Shown: one piece after another, positions 37,364 through 37,797 of the stretch
How positions within the stretch are numbered: the stretch's first letter is position 1
Layout: each line of letters begins with the position of its first letter
IMG/VR virus record: IMGVR_UViG_3300032562_000089
Coordinates: 1 to 37,797 of that record
DNA length: 37,797 nt
From: a virus
Strand: one strand, 5' to 3'
The notes under the pieces: generated by a model
The model's input: only the letters and a program-made list of their open reading frames with translations
The model's database searches: none
Told to the model about the DNA's origin: nothing
Translations under genes and position numbers: made by a program

Positions 37364-37386
37364 AGGCCCCTTCGGGGGCCTTTTTC
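37364..37386 (+). terminator. UUCG-loop terminator before the scaffold gene
   Basis: AGGCCCC and GGGGCCT form a 7-bp stem closed by a C(UUCG)G tetraloop and followed by TTTTTC. A very stable hairpin; the scaffold start is 14 nt after it. Late antitermination would be needed to read through. Confidence 0.85.
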
Positions 37387-37399
37387 ATGAGGACGACCG

Positions 37400-37797
37400 A
37401 TGACGGACACCAATACGCCGGCTGAAAATCTGGCCGAAGGCGCCCCGACCCCCGAGAACGACACTGAGCCGAAAGAATACGTAACGCTCGCAGCCGATGA
37501 CGAAGACGACGGCGACGATAGCGAAGGCGAGGAAGGCTCCGAGTCTGACGCCAGCGAGGCCAGCGCGCATAAGCGCCGGTCGGGAGCGGCGAGGGCGAAA
37601 GAACGTATCCAGCGCCTTGAACGCGAACTTGCCGAAGCGCGCCAGCCTCTAACAGAGCGGCCCGCACTCCACGAGGGCGAAGACACCGACCTCAAAGAGC
37701 CGAAGGAATCCGATTTCGACAACTGGCTCGCCTATCAGCGTGCCCTGCAGCAATACGATTCCCGCAAGGCGTACCGCGATGAACGCAAGCGCGAGGC
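37400..37797 (+). CDS. Scaffolding protein, N-terminal part (continues at base 1)
   Basis: The 5' part of the scaffold gene, cut by the window end and completed at 1-574. The N-terminus is strikingly acidic (PENDTEPKEYVTLAADDEDD, DGDDSEGEEGSESDASEASA), followed by a basic/coiled region (RSGAARAKERIQRLERELAE). Acidic-start helical proteins with a basic C-terminus between portal and coat are scaffolds in P22-like phages. They leave the head before DNA packaging. GACGACCG precedes ATG 37400. The gene is just downstream of a strong terminator. Confidence 0.8.
   Translation, partial: MTDTNTPAENLAEGAPTPENDTEPKEYVTLAADDEDDGDDSEGEEGSESDASEASAHKRRSGAARAKERIQRLERELAEARQPLTERPALHEGEDTDLKEPKESDFDNWLAYQRALQQYDSRKAYRDERKRE
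37654..37797. repeat. Terminal direct repeat, right copy
   Basis: Matches 1-144 except for T at 37780 against G at 127. Confirms that both ends of the window come from the same locus. Confidence 0.95.

Noticed and set aside
1-37797. tRNA genes
   Set aside because: Reading for T-loop GTTCRAN patterns with cloverleaf arms gave no convincing tRNA; a proper scan would be needed to exclude one.

Overview
The window is an essentially complete genome of a temperate, P22-like short-tailed phage (podovirus morphology inferred from the head and neck genes), opened inside its scaffolding gene. The last 144 bases repeat the first 144 with one mismatch, and the scaffold reading frame runs across the join. 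The sequence is therefore circular or circularly permuted, with a unit length of about 37.65 kb. GC-rich sequence, a codon style nearly free of TTA, a serine-type integrase and protein families common in Hyphomicrobiales prophages point to an alphaproteobacterial host (Bradyrhizobium/Rhodopseudomonas-like). The host assignment is an inference.

Late genes, all on the + strand, run from about 31.3 kb through the join to 17.5 kb. In order they are: small accessory genes, small and large terminase, portal, scaffold, P22-type coat protein, gp4- and gp10-like neck proteins, three DNA-ejection proteins (the second with a lytic transglycosylase domain), a tail-fibre cluster (collar/HxH fibre, collagen-like fibre with duplicated modules, glycine-rich adhesin) and a lysis cassette (muramidase with a membrane tail, Rz with nested Rz1, a C-terminally anchored membrane protein, a secreted transglycosylase). 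A strong hairpin terminator separates these from the convergent lysogeny module.

The leftward module (25.3 to 17.6 kb, - strand) holds a CI-like repressor and a small membrane protein. After these comes an operon from a PL-like promoter: two small proteins, a nonapeptide-repeat protein, small proteins, a 320-aa protein of unknown role, a RecT-type annealing protein, a DUF1367 protein, a DUF968/HNH-like nuclease, a 58-aa protein and the serine integrase. About five copies of a 17-bp dyad (TGACC-N5-GGTNA) flank the repressor and Cro genes and overlap the predicted promoters, which gives a lambda-like immunity region. Both divergent regulators look leaderless.

The rightward early operon (26.5 to 31.2 kb) is tightly overlapping: a helix-turn-helix protein, a protein with two DnaA domain IV-like segments, an HNH nuclease, two small proteins, two DNA methyltransferase-like proteins, an O-like replication protein with candidate origin iterons inside its gene, and a NusG-like antiterminator placed last, next to the late genes. 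The most unusual signals are the duplicated DnaA DNA-binding domain without an AAA+ motor, the 23-bp-spaced iterons in the O-like gene, five copies of GCGTTTAAAC confined to 17.5-30 kb and forcing a rare TTA codon in three unrelated genes, and a small reading frame interrupted by an in-frame amber codon.
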